11,167 nucleotides of DNA, from positions 1 through 11,167 of the forward strand of contig JBOGFC010000121.1 of assembly GCA_050742155.1 (NCBI GenBank), in the 5' to 3' direction. Positions 1 to 5,691 of this stretch are shown here, piece by piece; the first letter of the stretch is position 1, and each line of letters starts with the position of its first letter. The stretch comes from JBOGFC01 sp050742155. GTDB lineage: Bacteria; Actinomycetota; Acidimicrobiia; Spongiisociales; JALYHC01. The notes beneath the pieces were generated by a model that worked only from the letters and a program-made list of their open reading frames with translations, was not told the DNA's origin and did not search any database. Made by a program: the position numbers and the translations under genes.

Positions 1-2
1 TG

Positions 3-677
3 TCGGTCCTCCGCTCCGATCCCCAGCCCGTCACCACCTCCCCCGCTCCGGCCACCACCATCCCCGCCCCGCCTACCACCGCCTCCCCGGCCACCACCCT
101 GCCAGGCGCCACCTCCTCGACGACTCCGACCGTCGCCGTCGCCCCCCAGGGGGAGGCCATCCCGGTCGACGAGCTGCGTCTCGAGGTGAGCGCCATCGGG
201 CCGTTGGACTTCGGGCAGCCGGGGGACGAGGTCCTGGGACGCCTGGCGGCCAGCCTGGGCCAGCCGAACGAGGACAGCGGAGCCATCATCTCGGACGGGG
301 CATACGGGACCTGCCCGAGTCAGCAGATCCGGCTGGTTCGATGGGGGCCGCTGGTGGTCGTCACCACCCTCGACCAGAGCCAGACGGGCACCTTCGTCGG
401 CTACCGGCTCGACCAGAGCCATGGGCAGGAGGAGGAGTCGAGCCCCGCTTCCGGCATCAGGAGCCTGAGCGGGCTGGCGCTGGGAGACACCGTCGCCACC
501 CTGGAGAGCATCTACGAGGACCTCGGGACCGAGTTCCGAGATCACCCCGAGTTGGGAACCATCTACGAGATCCTCGACTCGGCCGGCGTAGTGCTGCTGT
601 GGGGACCGGTCAGCTCGGCCGAGCCGGACGGAACGGTAAGGGGTATTTACGCCCCCGACTCTTGCCTGCAGCCCTGA
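3..677 (+). CDS. 3' part of an exported or surface protein with a Pro/Thr-rich linker (5' end outside window)
   Basis: The reading frame is open to the left edge, so the start lies outside the window. The first ~50 visible codons encode a low-complexity Pro/Thr/Ala/Ser linker of the kind that follows a lipoprotein or transmembrane anchor. A folded region of ~165 residues follows and ends in ...PDSCLQP. It holds two weakly similar halves: each has a G-L/D-x-L-G-D/Q-x-G-D-x-V segment followed by a charged helix and a hydrophobic strand (WGPLVVV; VVLLWGPV). Two cysteines (in GTCPSQ and near the C-terminus, PDSCLQ) could form a disulfide, which suits an exported protein. A GTG at 186 could be read as a start, but the linker continues in frame before it with strong third-position G/C bias, so it is internal. 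Family not recognised; export is inferred from the linker only. Confidence 0.7.
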   Translation, partial: SVLRSDPQPVTTSPAPATTIPAPPTTASPATTLPGATSSTTPTVAVAPQGEAIPVDELRLEVSAIGPLDFGQPGDEVLGRLAASLGQPNEDSGAIISDGAYGTCPSQQIRLVRWGPLVVVTTLDQSQTGTFVGYRLDQSHGQEEESSPASGIRSLSGLALGDTVATLESIYEDLGTEFRDHPELGTIYEILDSAGVVLLWGPVSSAEPDGTVRGIYAPDSCLQP

Positions 678-743
678 CCTGACGCCCCCCTTCCCCCTAG
701 CTCCCCGTACGCGGAAGGACCCGGAGACACTTCGTCGATGACG

Positions 744-765
744 CCGCAAGCGGACCGACTTGCGG
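744..765 (+). terminator. Hairpin after the first gene, possible terminator without U-tract
   Basis: Perfect 7-bp inverted repeat (CCGCAAG / CTTGCGG) with an 8-nt loop, 66 nt after the stop of the first gene. No T-run follows. Hairpins lacking a U-tract are common 3' ends in actinobacteria, so it may terminate the first gene, but this rests on position and symmetry only. Confidence 0.35.
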
Positions 766-818
766 ATCTCCAGGTCCCGGTGGTCCGGGTGGGAGTCGCC
801 ACCGCCCCAATCAGGGGA

Positions 819-843
819 AGCGGCCTCCCTACGGATGGCCGCT
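819..843. terminator. Strong symmetrical hairpin, possible bidirectional terminator or attenuator
   Basis: AGCGGCC / GGCCGCT stem of 7 bp. The loop can extend by three more pairs past an A-A mismatch. It lies between the plus-strand gene ending at 677 and a tiny minus-strand frame whose stop codon (843-845) touches it, so it could end transcription from either side. No U-tract is visible. Confidence 0.35.
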
Positions 844-884
844 TAGCGCCCGGCCACCTCCAGAGTCCTGTACAAATCTGACAT
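843..884 (-). CDS. Possible 13-residue leader peptide or gene-start remnant
   Basis: An ATG at 884 opens a 13-codon frame, MSDLYRTLEVAGR, ending in TAA. Upstream on the minus strand is a full-consensus ribosome binding site AAAGGAGG (896-903), although the spacer of 11 nt is long. The stop runs straight into the hairpin at 819-843, an arrangement like a leader peptide or attenuator. The peptide also resembles the first residues of DnaJ-type proteins (M-S-D-x-Y-R-x-L-x-V), so it may instead be the start of a J-domain gene lost by deletion. Nothing recognisable follows within 165 nt. It is divergent from the RsbW-like gene at 1025. Translation is plausible because of the ribosome binding site; function is unknown. 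Confidence 0.22.
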   Translation of the reverse strand: MSDLYRTLEVAGR

Positions 885-1024
885 GCTTCGGACCACCTCC
901 TTTCTCTGGTAGCGATGATATTGCCACAAGCGCTCAGCTACGGGGAGACATTTCCGTGCGAAGCTTTCGCGCTCGTTGCCCCGGCAGGTTTCCCCGAAGA
1001 CAGGGCCGGGAAGATTGGCCCACG

Positions 1025-1495
1025 ATGGAGCAGTCGCTCGATCTGCGGATCGCCGCCACGCTCGAGGCGCCGGCCCAGGCCCGCCAGGCCCTGGCTGGGC
1101 TGGAAGGTCTCGAGCCAGCCCTCCTCGACGACCTACGGTTGCTGTTGAGCGAGCTGGTCGGCAACGGCGTCCGCCATGCCGAGCTCCGGCCCCGAGACTC
1201 GATTCGGGTGAGGGTGAGGGTTTCCCCCGACCGGGTTGCCGTCGAGGTGCACGACCCGGGGCGCCGGCCGTGGTTCGACGACGCGCCCGCTTCCGGCCGG
1301 GGTTACGGCCTGGTGATGTGTGACCGGCTGACCGACCGCGGCGGTGCGTATTGGGACCGGGGCTCGCACGTCTGGTTCGAGATCGACCGGGGATCCGAGA
1401 ACGGTCAAGCCCCGGCCCGGCTCCCCAGCACCGAATCACCGGTGCGGGCCGGGTTGCCGTCGTCCGGTTCCAGGGTGACACCCAGGCGGGGGTAG
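1025..1495 (+). CDS. RsbW-like ATP-binding anti-sigma/serine kinase-fold protein
   Basis: 156 residues starting at ATG 1025. This is a stand-alone HATPase_c_2 (GHKL) domain as in RsbW/SpoIIAB anti-sigma factors, which bind and/or phosphorylate partner-switching regulators. Visible motifs are the N box with E43, N47 and H51 (SELVGNGVRHA), the G1-like D77-P-G, a glycine-rich lid GRGYGLVMCDRLTD (91-104), and the closing strand VWFEI (116-120). The last ~35 residues (after D121) are a low-complexity tail not needed for the fold; this tail overlaps the 3' end of the convergent anti-sigma gene by 91 bp. Longer in-frame upstream sequence (from 956) lacks domain features, so I chose 1025. The ribosome binding site is weak (GGGAAG). 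No sigma factor of SigB type or anti-anti-sigma gene is adjacent, so its partner is unknown. Confidence 0.85.
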   Translation: MEQSLDLRIAATLEAPAQARQALAGLEGLEPALLDDLRLLLSELVGNGVRHAELRPRDSIRVRVRVSPDRVAVEVHDPGRRPWFDDAPASGRGYGLVMCDRLTDRGGAYWDRGSHVWFEIDRGSENGQAPARLPSTESPVRAGLPSSGSRVTPRRG

Positions 1496-2031
1496 TCCTC
1501 CAGGCGGGCCGCCGCCCACAGCTCGAACCCGGGAGCGTCCCAGAAGGTGCCCGCCGAGACCCAGCCCCGCTCGCCGGCGAACCACAGCTCGTAGTAGTGA
1601 CCCTCCGGAGCCCGCCCCAGCCCCTCGATGCGGATGTAGATGGAGGTCCCGGAATCCCACTCCCATCCTTGGACCAAGCCGCTGGCTCGGGGAGCCAGCT
1701 CCGTTCCGACCAGCCGCACCTCCCAATCGGGAGGGGGAGGGCGGCCCGTCCACCACACCCCCAAGCCGGCGACCAGCACGAGGGCGGCGGCGGCAGCCAC
1801 CACCTGCCACCGGCGAGCAGGTCTCGGACGAGACCTGGCCTTGGCGGCCAAGTCGGCCACCACCCGGCCCTCGGTCTCGTCGGGGGGTTCCTCCCAGAGG
1901 CTCGGGTCGGCCAAGGCGGCTCGCAGCTCGTCGAGGTAGGGCTGCTCGGTCCGGCAGGCGGCACACGTGGCCAGGTGACCGGCCGAGGTCTCGCCCAGCA
2001 GATAGACGGCCCTGAACTCCTCGCACCTCAT
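1405..2031 (-). CDS. Membrane anti-sigma factor with zinc-finger and RskA-type C-terminal domain
   Basis: 208 residues. The N-terminus has an anti-sigma zinc-binding pattern, C3 then H19-x3-C23-x2-C26 (GHLATCAAC). It is followed by a cytosolic linker, one transmembrane helix at about 77-94 (VVAAAAALVLVAGLGVWW) and an exported domain resembling the RskA C-terminal domain (YELWF..., VSAGTF at 147-163). Such proteins hold their cognate ECF sigma factor at the membrane and release it after regulated proteolysis. The ATG (2031) overlaps the sigma gene's TGA by four bases (ATGA), indicating translational coupling and balanced production with that sigma factor. The 3' end overlaps the convergent RsbW-like gene. 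Role and pairing are secure by family and context; the inducing signal is not visible. Confidence 0.88.
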   Translation of the reverse strand: MRCEEFRAVYLLGETSAGHLATCAACRTEQPYLDELRAALADPSLWEEPPDETEGRVVADLAAKARSRPRPARRWQVVAAAAALVLVAGLGVWWTGRPPPPDWEVRLVGTELAPRASGLVQGWEWDSGTSIYIRIEGLGRAPEGHYYELWFAGERGWVSAGTFWDAPGFELWAAARLEDYPRLGVTLEPDDGNPARTGDSVLGSRAGA

Positions 2032-2564
2032 GCGGTCGCCTCCCGCACGTGGGCCAGCAGGCGTGCCAGGCGGCGATGGGCCCGGTGGGAGCGGGACTTC
2101 ACCGTTCCGAGCGGGATGCCCAGGTAATCGGCGGCCTCCCGGTGGCTCAAGCCTTGGAAATGAGTGGCCCGGATCACCTCCAGCTCTTCGGCCGGGAGTC
2201 GGTCCAAAGCGACCCGCACCTGCCAGGCTTCCCAGGTGAGCTCGAAAGACGGAGGTAGGACCACGATCTCCGGCTCCTCCCCTTCTGCCGACCGGTGGCG
2301 TCGTTCCCGGCGGTACAGGTCGACCGCCACCCGGCGGGCGATGGCATAGAGCCACGCACCGGGGTCCCGGGTGGGATCGAAACGACGGGAGGCCAGCCAG
2401 GCCTGCAGGAAGGTCTGTTGGACGGCCTCCTCGGCCAGACTCCGGTCGCCGAGGGCTCGCACCGCCACCACGAAGATCGATCGTCCGTAGCGCCGGTAGA
2501 GGGCTCTCACCGCCTCCGGGTCACCGGCCCGAAAGCGGACCAGGGTGCGACGCTCCTCCATCAT
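2028..2564 (-). CDS. ECF-family RNA polymerase sigma factor
   Basis: 178 residues. Sigma-70 region 2 spans about 16-87 (L-Y-R-R-Y..., LAEEAVQQTFLQAW 43-56 and the DPGAWLYAIARR segment 67-78, which contacts the -10 element). Region 4 spans about 116-170, with the helix-turn-helix LSHREAADYLGIPLGTVKSR (139-158). There is no region 1.1 or 3, and the size is typical of ECF sigmas. Two adjacent ATGs (2564, 2561) are possible starts. The ribosome binding site AGGGAG sits immediately before the first, so the second may be the real one; an upstream extension has no sigma homology. It is translationally coupled to the RskA-type anti-sigma factor. A SigK-like group is suggested by that partner but not proven. 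Confidence 0.92.
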   Translation of the reverse strand: MMEERRTLVRFRAGDPEAVRALYRRYGRSIFVVAVRALGDRSLAEEAVQQTFLQAWLASRRFDPTRDPGAWLYAIARRVAVDLYRRERRHRSAEGEEPEIVVLPPSFELTWEAWQVRVALDRLPAEELEVIRATHFQGLSHREAADYLGIPLGTVKSRSHRAHRRLARLLAHVREATA

Positions 2565-2662
2565 CTCCCTGTACGGAGCGGGCGGCGCCAGGAGTTCACG
2601 TGCCTTTGTACCAGAGGGGCCAAGGGTTTTGGAGCGGATCGACCCCTGGGACGGGTGGAGAC

Positions 2663-2842
2663 TTACCGGGACCGCAGATCGACCAAGACCGGCTCGAGGG
2701 CGGTGATGCCCACCAGGATGCGGTTGCGGTCGATGACCCGCCGCCGGATCTCGAGTACCAGATCGTCGGCCACCCGATCCTCGGTGGTCAGGTAGTCGAG
2801 CAGCATGACGGGGTCCCAGTCCGCATCCGGGCGGTCGCTCAC
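2663..2842 (-). CDS. Small acidic protein of 59 residues upstream of the sigma factor, unknown function
   Basis: GTG start at 2842, preceded by AAAGGAGG (2846-2853), the strongest ribosome binding site in the window, though the spacer is short (3 nt). The predicted protein is soluble and amphipathic: an acidic N-terminus (DRPDADWD), a helix DYLTTEDRVADDLVLEIRRRVIDRNR, then LVGITALEPVLVDLRSR. An earlier ATG (at 2872) would add residues without a matching ribosome binding site. The gene lies on the same strand as the sigma/anti-sigma pair with a 98-nt gap, downstream of a TTGACA box, and could be the first gene of that operon. No family recognised. Coding status rests on the ribosome binding site, the promoter position and codon bias. 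Confidence 0.6.
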   Translation of the reverse strand: MSDRPDADWDPVMLLDYLTTEDRVADDLVLEIRRRVIDRNRILVGITALEPVLVDLRSR

Positions 2843-2845
2843 GGC

Positions 2846-2853
2846 CCTCCTTT
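2846..2853 (-). promoter_or_regulatory. Consensus ribosome binding site for the 59-residue protein
   Basis: AAAGGAGG on the minus strand, three bases before GTG 2842. It decides the start in favour of the 59-residue form over longer in-frame options. Confidence 0.6.
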
Positions 2854-2886
2854 GGCCAGGCTCCCAGCCCATCACCCGCTGTGGCA

Positions 2887-2917
2887 AGCATATCACTAGA
2901 CGCGGTAAGCCTGTCAA
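2887..2917 (-). promoter_or_regulatory. Candidate housekeeping promoter for the small-protein/sigma/anti-sigma operon
   Basis: A perfect -35 hexamer TTGACA (2912-2917, minus strand) and a -10-like TATGCT (2887-2892) are separated by 19 nt, slightly longer than the usual 17. The box lies between the stop of the XRE gene (2939) and GTG 2842, giving a 5' leader of about 40 nt. It would feed the 59-residue gene and possibly sigma and anti-sigma. No clear ECF-type autoregulatory promoter was recognised in 2565-2662. Confidence 0.45.
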
Positions 2918-2938
2918 TGGTCCGCTCGACCTATCCGC

Positions 2939-3598
2939 TCAGAAGAGCTCCAGGACCGCCCGGACTGCCTGCCGGAGCTCTCCCACCGCCCAGAGCAGAA
3001 CTAGCAGGAGCATCACGAGCACCGAGGCGGTCACCAGAGCCCGGTATCGATAGAAGGCCATCTGCTCAGGATCCTCGACATATGAAGGGGCAGGCGCCGG
3101 GGCGGAGTGAACCGGCGGACGGAGGGGCGGCTGCGGTGCGGGGGGCGGCTTGGGGCTGGTTGGGCGGATGGTCGGGGGCGCCTCAGGTCGAGCAGGGGGG
3201 GCGGGCGAAGCCGCCGGTGCGGCTGGCTCCACCAGCGTCTCCCGCGTGTCTTCTGGGAGCGCGGCCACGGGTGCGGAGGGAAGAGCCAGCTCCCGATCCA
3301 GGGGGCCGAGTAACCCCTCCAGCCAGTCCGGGGAATGGGTGGACGGCTCCGGCTCTTCGGGTGGCTCGAGAGGAAGCCGGTCCGGCTCGAGAAACCGGGA
3401 GAGCTCCACCTCGGAGATGCCGAGGGCCGTCGCCAGGGCGCTCATAACCTGGGGCTCGCCGGGGAGCGACTGGCCTCGTTCCCAGTTCCGCACCGCCGAC
3501 GCCGAGCGCCCGACCAGCTTCCCCAAGCCGGCCTGGCTCAGGCCGGCCGCCTCGCGACGTTCCCGGATCAGTTCACCGAATGAGCCTGGAGAGGACAT
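2939..3598 (-). CDS. Membrane-anchored XRE-family helix-turn-helix protein (RodZ-like layout)
   Basis: 219 residues. N-terminal XRE/Cro-type helix-turn-helix at about 7-66 (LIRERREAAGLSQAGLGKLV, then SASAVRNWERG and LATALGIS), an acidic Pro-rich linker of ~110 residues (73-178, many P/A/S), one transmembrane helix at about 186-206 (ALVTASVLVMLLLVLLWAVG), and a short tail ending ELRQAVRAVLELF. The topology, cytoplasmic DNA-binding domain then linker then membrane helix, resembles RodZ-type proteins but without their periplasmic domain, so it may be a membrane-tethered transcription regulator. Start ATG 3598 directly precedes the helix-turn-helix; the ribosome binding site is weak (AAGG). It lies 47 nt downstream of the sulfite-oxidase-like gene on the same strand and may be co-transcribed with it. 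Target genes unknown. Confidence 0.8.
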   Translation of the reverse strand: MSSPGSFGELIRERREAAGLSQAGLGKLVGRSASAVRNWERGQSLPGEPQVMSALATALGISEVELSRFLEPDRLPLEPPEEPEPSTHSPDWLEGLLGPLDRELALPSAPVAALPEDTRETLVEPAAPAASPAPPARPEAPPTIRPTSPKPPPAPQPPLRPPVHSAPAPAPSYVEDPEQMAFYRYRALVTASVLVMLLLVLLWAVGELRQAVRAVLELF

Positions 3599-3645
3599 GG
3601 CCTTGGGCGGGATGGGCTGGCGCCCGGACAGATTACCCGGCGGGC

Positions 3646-4092
3646 TCAATGAGGCGGATCGTCTGGCACGCCGTCCGGCTCCGGCTGGGCCGTGAAGCGG
3701 AGCTCGGCGACCGACTTGACGTTCCAGCACAAGGTGCGTCCCCGTGGCACCACCACCCGCAAGGGCCCTCCCCGTTCTCGGGGAAGGGGCCCCTCCCCGA
3801 GCGAGTGGGCCAGCCAGCCCTTCTCGGCCAGCTCGCGGAGAGGGATCGAGGCCCGGTAGAAGCCGTCATCACTCTCCACGGTGATGTAGGTCGCCCGACG
3901 ATCCGGCCGAGACCGGTCGATGACGGCGCTCATGGGAACCGCCCGGCCCACGAAACCGTCCGCCACCGCCCCGAGGTCGGGGATCGATCCGTCCAGGCGG
4001 GCGATCTCCTCATAGGCGAGCTCGCCGTGGCGAGCCACCAACCCACTGACGCGCAGGGAGGGTGCGTGGGAACGAGGTCCGAGTGTCACCAC
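3646..4092 (-). CDS. Small sulfite-oxidase-fold (molybdopterin-binding family) protein, apparently lacking the metal-ligand cysteine
   Basis: 148 residues. The pattern LRVSGLVARHGELAYEEI (13-30), ATYITVESDDGFYRASIPL (67-85) and GGPLRVVVPRG...WNVKSVAELRF (108-132) matches the order of conserved strands in the oxidoreductase molybdopterin-binding domain (sulfite oxidase/MsrP fold). Family members normally carry an HCVTGW-like motif with the molybdenum-ligand Cys between the first two blocks. Here that place reads IPDLGAVADGFVGRAV, without Cys; the only cysteine is C122. It may thus be a non-catalytic or binding-only homologue. The GTG start at 4092 is uncertain (GTG-GTG, poor ribosome binding site). 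Cytosolic by lack of signal peptide. It is the last chromosomal-looking gene before the decayed hsdM piece at 4117. Confidence 0.6.
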   Translation of the reverse strand: MVTLGPRSHAPSLRVSGLVARHGELAYEEIARLDGSIPDLGAVADGFVGRAVPMSAVIDRSRPDRRATYITVESDDGFYRASIPLRELAEKGWLAHSLGEGPLPRERGGPLRVVVPRGRTLCWNVKSVAELRFTAQPEPDGVPDDPPH

Positions 4093-4116
4093 CCCAGGCT
4101 ATCCGAGCGGGGTCCA

Positions 4117-4512
4117 CTACTCCTTCGGCAGCACGCCCTTGAGCGAAGGGTTGTCGCGCTCGATCCCTCCATCGCATCATCAACCAGCTGCCCGATCGTC
4201 GGCTGCTTGGCTTGCGCCTTCAGGTGCCACCAGCGCGCTTCGGGCGGCACCCAGAAGATGTTCAGCGCGCGGTGTACTCGTCCGGATCTTCAGGATCGGC
4301 GCCCTCGCCGCGTGCAGCGTCGAGCCGAGTGTGCTGTTCCTCGAAGGCGTCCGAGATATACTTGAGGAAGATCAAGCCAAGGACGACGTGCTTGTACTCA
4401 GCGGCGTCCATACTGCCGCGGAGGGCGTCGGCCACCTGCCAGAGCTTCGTCTCGAACCCGAGGTTCGCGCCGGTATCCGCCGACGCCTTCTCCCCCGTCC
4501 GCCCCGTGCCAT
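4117..4512 (-). pseudogene. hsdM: Degenerate N-terminal fragment of a type I restriction-modification methylase subunit (hsdM)
   Basis: Read with frame corrections, the minus strand gives ANLGFETKLWQVADALRGSM, then DAAEYKHVVLGLIFLKYISD, AFEEQHTRL..., NIFWVPPEARWWHLKAQAKQ, PTIGQLVDDAM and IERDNPSLKGVLPKE. This is the characteristic N-terminal helical domain of HsdM. Frame breaks occur close to the ATG (4512), near 4263-4266 and near 4165-4168. The match stops at 4117, where a full-length HsdM would continue for roughly 350 more residues including the methyltransferase motifs. No hsdS or hsdR is present. The ATG lies 11 nt after the hicB stop, so it once formed an operon with hicAB. The fragment end marks a deletion or insertion boundary against chromosomal sequence. 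Non-functional as a methylase. Confidence 0.85.
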
Positions 4513-4522
4513 CAAAACGCCC

Positions 4523-5377
4523 CTATGCTCCTCGCCTTTGTGCTCGCCCCGCATCGTCGCCCATCAACTCGAACGAATGCAAGATTTCTTCCTTCTGGAC
4601 GGGCCGTCGATTCGTCCGGCTCCCGGCGAATCGCAGGAACTGTTCGAGCGTCGCGGCGAAGCGCACGCCCTTGGAGTGGCGGATCCCGAGCCGTTGTACG
4701 CTCCTCGTGTATCCGCGCGGCAGAGCAGACTCTCGGACTGCCTCCTCAACGACCTGCGCGAAGAAACGCGCGAGCATGTTCGCCAGAGCCTCGTCGTCCG
4801 ATGCGGACGGCGACCGCCAAAGCGTGCTTCGGACATGCTCGGCGTCGAGCCGTGTGAGAAGCCCATGGATCACGTAAGAGGCTTCCCCGTCGATCCACAG
4901 ACGCAGCCGTGGGTACGGGAGGAAGACGTCTCGGTCGCTCTTGCGCATCCACTCCTCGAATCGAACGTCGTATCGAGCGCTGCCCGCGGAGGGGCCGACG
5001 CGAAAGGCTGCGGCTCCGCCTGACGCCACGGCGACCGCCTCGTTCACGAACTCGTTGAGGGAAACGTTCTCCCGCCGCGCGGCCTCGGTAGCGAGGCGAT
5101 GGAGCCATGGAGAGGTTCGCACGGTGAACGTGCCCGAATAGCGCTTGGACTCGGGTCGGGGGATCGGATGTCCCTGCGCGAGCTCCGAATCCAGCCAAAG
5201 CGCCAGCGCCTCGCGCAGGTTCCGAACAGCTTCCTCTTCGGTCTCGCCTTCCGTCATGCACCCGGGCAGCTCGACGATGCGCGCGAAGACGCTGCCGTCC
5301 TCGTTGCGCTTGAGCTCGGTTGTCCACGGGAGCGCCGCGAGCCGCTCGACCTCTCCCTCAGCCCGTCTCGTTGTCAT
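4523..5377 (-). CDS. hicB: HicB-type antitoxin with an unusual C-terminal extension
   Basis: 284 residues. Residues ~17-75 form a HicB RNase-H-like antitoxin fold (ELKRNEDGSVFARIVELPGC, then TEGETEEEAVRNLREALALW). Residues ~80-118 form a ribbon-helix-helix DNA-binding domain (SGTFTVRTSPWLHRLATEAA, ENVSLNEFVNEAV), as in HicB/Arc-type antitoxins that repress their own operon. Ordinary HicBs of this type end near 120-150. Here a further ~150 residues follow (RYDVRFEEWMRKSDRD, LRLWIDGEASYVIHGLLTRL, HSFELMGDD) with no family I recognise. Start ATG 5377 overlaps the end of hicA by 20 nt, so the pair is translationally coupled. It would neutralise HicA by direct binding. The extension is continuous in frame, so it is not an obvious sequencing error. 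Confidence 0.85.
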   Translation of the reverse strand: MTTRRAEGEVERLAALPWTTELKRNEDGSVFARIVELPGCMTEGETEEEAVRNLREALALWLDSELAQGHPIPRPESKRYSGTFTVRTSPWLHRLATEAARRENVSLNEFVNEAVAVASGGAAAFRVGPSAGSARYDVRFEEWMRKSDRDVFLPYPRLRLWIDGEASYVIHGLLTRLDAEHVRSTLWRSPSASDDEALANMLARFFAQVVEEAVRESALPRGYTRSVQRLGIRHSKGVRFAATLEQFLRFAGSRTNRRPVQKEEILHSFELMGDDAGRAQRRGA

Positions 5378-5603
5378 CGCTGGTCGCCTCCAAGACCTGC
5401 CGGATCACATACTCCCGGACCCGACCGCCGTGCATCGGTATCACGAGGGTCCGCCTGCCTTCCTTCGTCCACGCCCGGTGGCTCCCTTTGCCGCTTCGTT
5501 GCCGCCAGCCGCAGGCTTCGAGGTAGGCTTCCACCTCGGACACGCGCGCCTCGCGGGCACCCTCGAGCCGCTCGCGGAGCCGCTTCCGCCGATCGGACGC
5601 CAT
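5358..5603 (-). CDS. hicA: HicA-type toxin (mRNA interferase)
   Basis: 81 residues with the HicA double-stranded-RNA-binding-like fold. A helical start (RVSEVEAYLEACGWRQR) leads to GKGSHRAW (38-45), whose H42 is the family's catalytic histidine, then TLVIPMHGG (52-60) and the final helix VREYVIRQVLEAT. HicA cleaves mRNA and tmRNA independently of ribosomes when not bound by HicB. The first ~20 basic residues (MASDRRKRLRERLEGAREAR) extend beyond the usual HicA start. No Shine-Dalgarno precedes ATG 5603, while a promoter fits a leaderless transcript. It is first in the hicA-hicB-hsdM order on the minus strand. All key residues are intact. Confidence 0.88.
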   Translation of the reverse strand: MASDRRKRLRERLEGAREARVSEVEAYLEACGWRQRSGKGSHRAWTKEGRRTLVIPMHGGRVREYVIRQVLEATSDDNETG

Positions 5604-5610
5604 GGTAGCG

Positions 5611-5639
5611 AATATGATACCAAGATCGCCCACCCTCAA
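5611..5639 (-). promoter_or_regulatory. Candidate promoter for hicA giving a leaderless mRNA, with possible operator symmetry
   Basis: On the minus strand, TTGAGG (5634-5639) and CATATT (5611-5616) are separated by exactly 17 nt. The expected transcription start falls on or next to the A of ATG 5603, matching the absence of a ribosome binding site. The segment GGTATCATATTCGCTACC (5604-5621) has GGTA/TACC arms with imperfect symmetry across the -10 box, a plausible operator for the ribbon-helix-helix domain of HicB. Confidence 0.4.
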
Positions 5640-5691
5640 CCGGGAGGGGCGGCTGGGGTTCGGGAGCAACGCCGAGAATGGAGGGGGTCGC

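Noticed and set aside
843..1964. Long minus-strand open frame of 373 codons
   Set aside because: It is antisense to the RsbW-like gene and out of frame with the anti-sigma gene. The translation is Arg/Pro/Gly/Ser-rich without domain features, typical of shadow frames in GC-rich DNA. Only its last 13 codons have a ribosome binding site.
1351..2127. Plus-strand open frame of 258 codons
   Set aside because: Antisense to the anti-sigma factor, whose zinc finger, membrane helix and RskA-type domain are clear; the plus translation has no recognisable structure.
2565..2662. ECF autoregulatory promoter upstream of the sigma gene
   Set aside because: I found no convincing -35/-10 pair of known ECF type; TTGGCC and nearby GC-rich words lack a partner at the right spacing.
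4100..4140. Second copy of the selC 3' end as an attachment site at the left island edge
   Set aside because: Compared by eye with the tRNA 3' 24 bases; no meaningful identity, so no attachment repeat is claimed.
4139..5023. Plus-strand open frame of 294 codons
   Set aside because: Antisense to the hsdM remnant and hicB, both with recognisable motifs on the minus strand.
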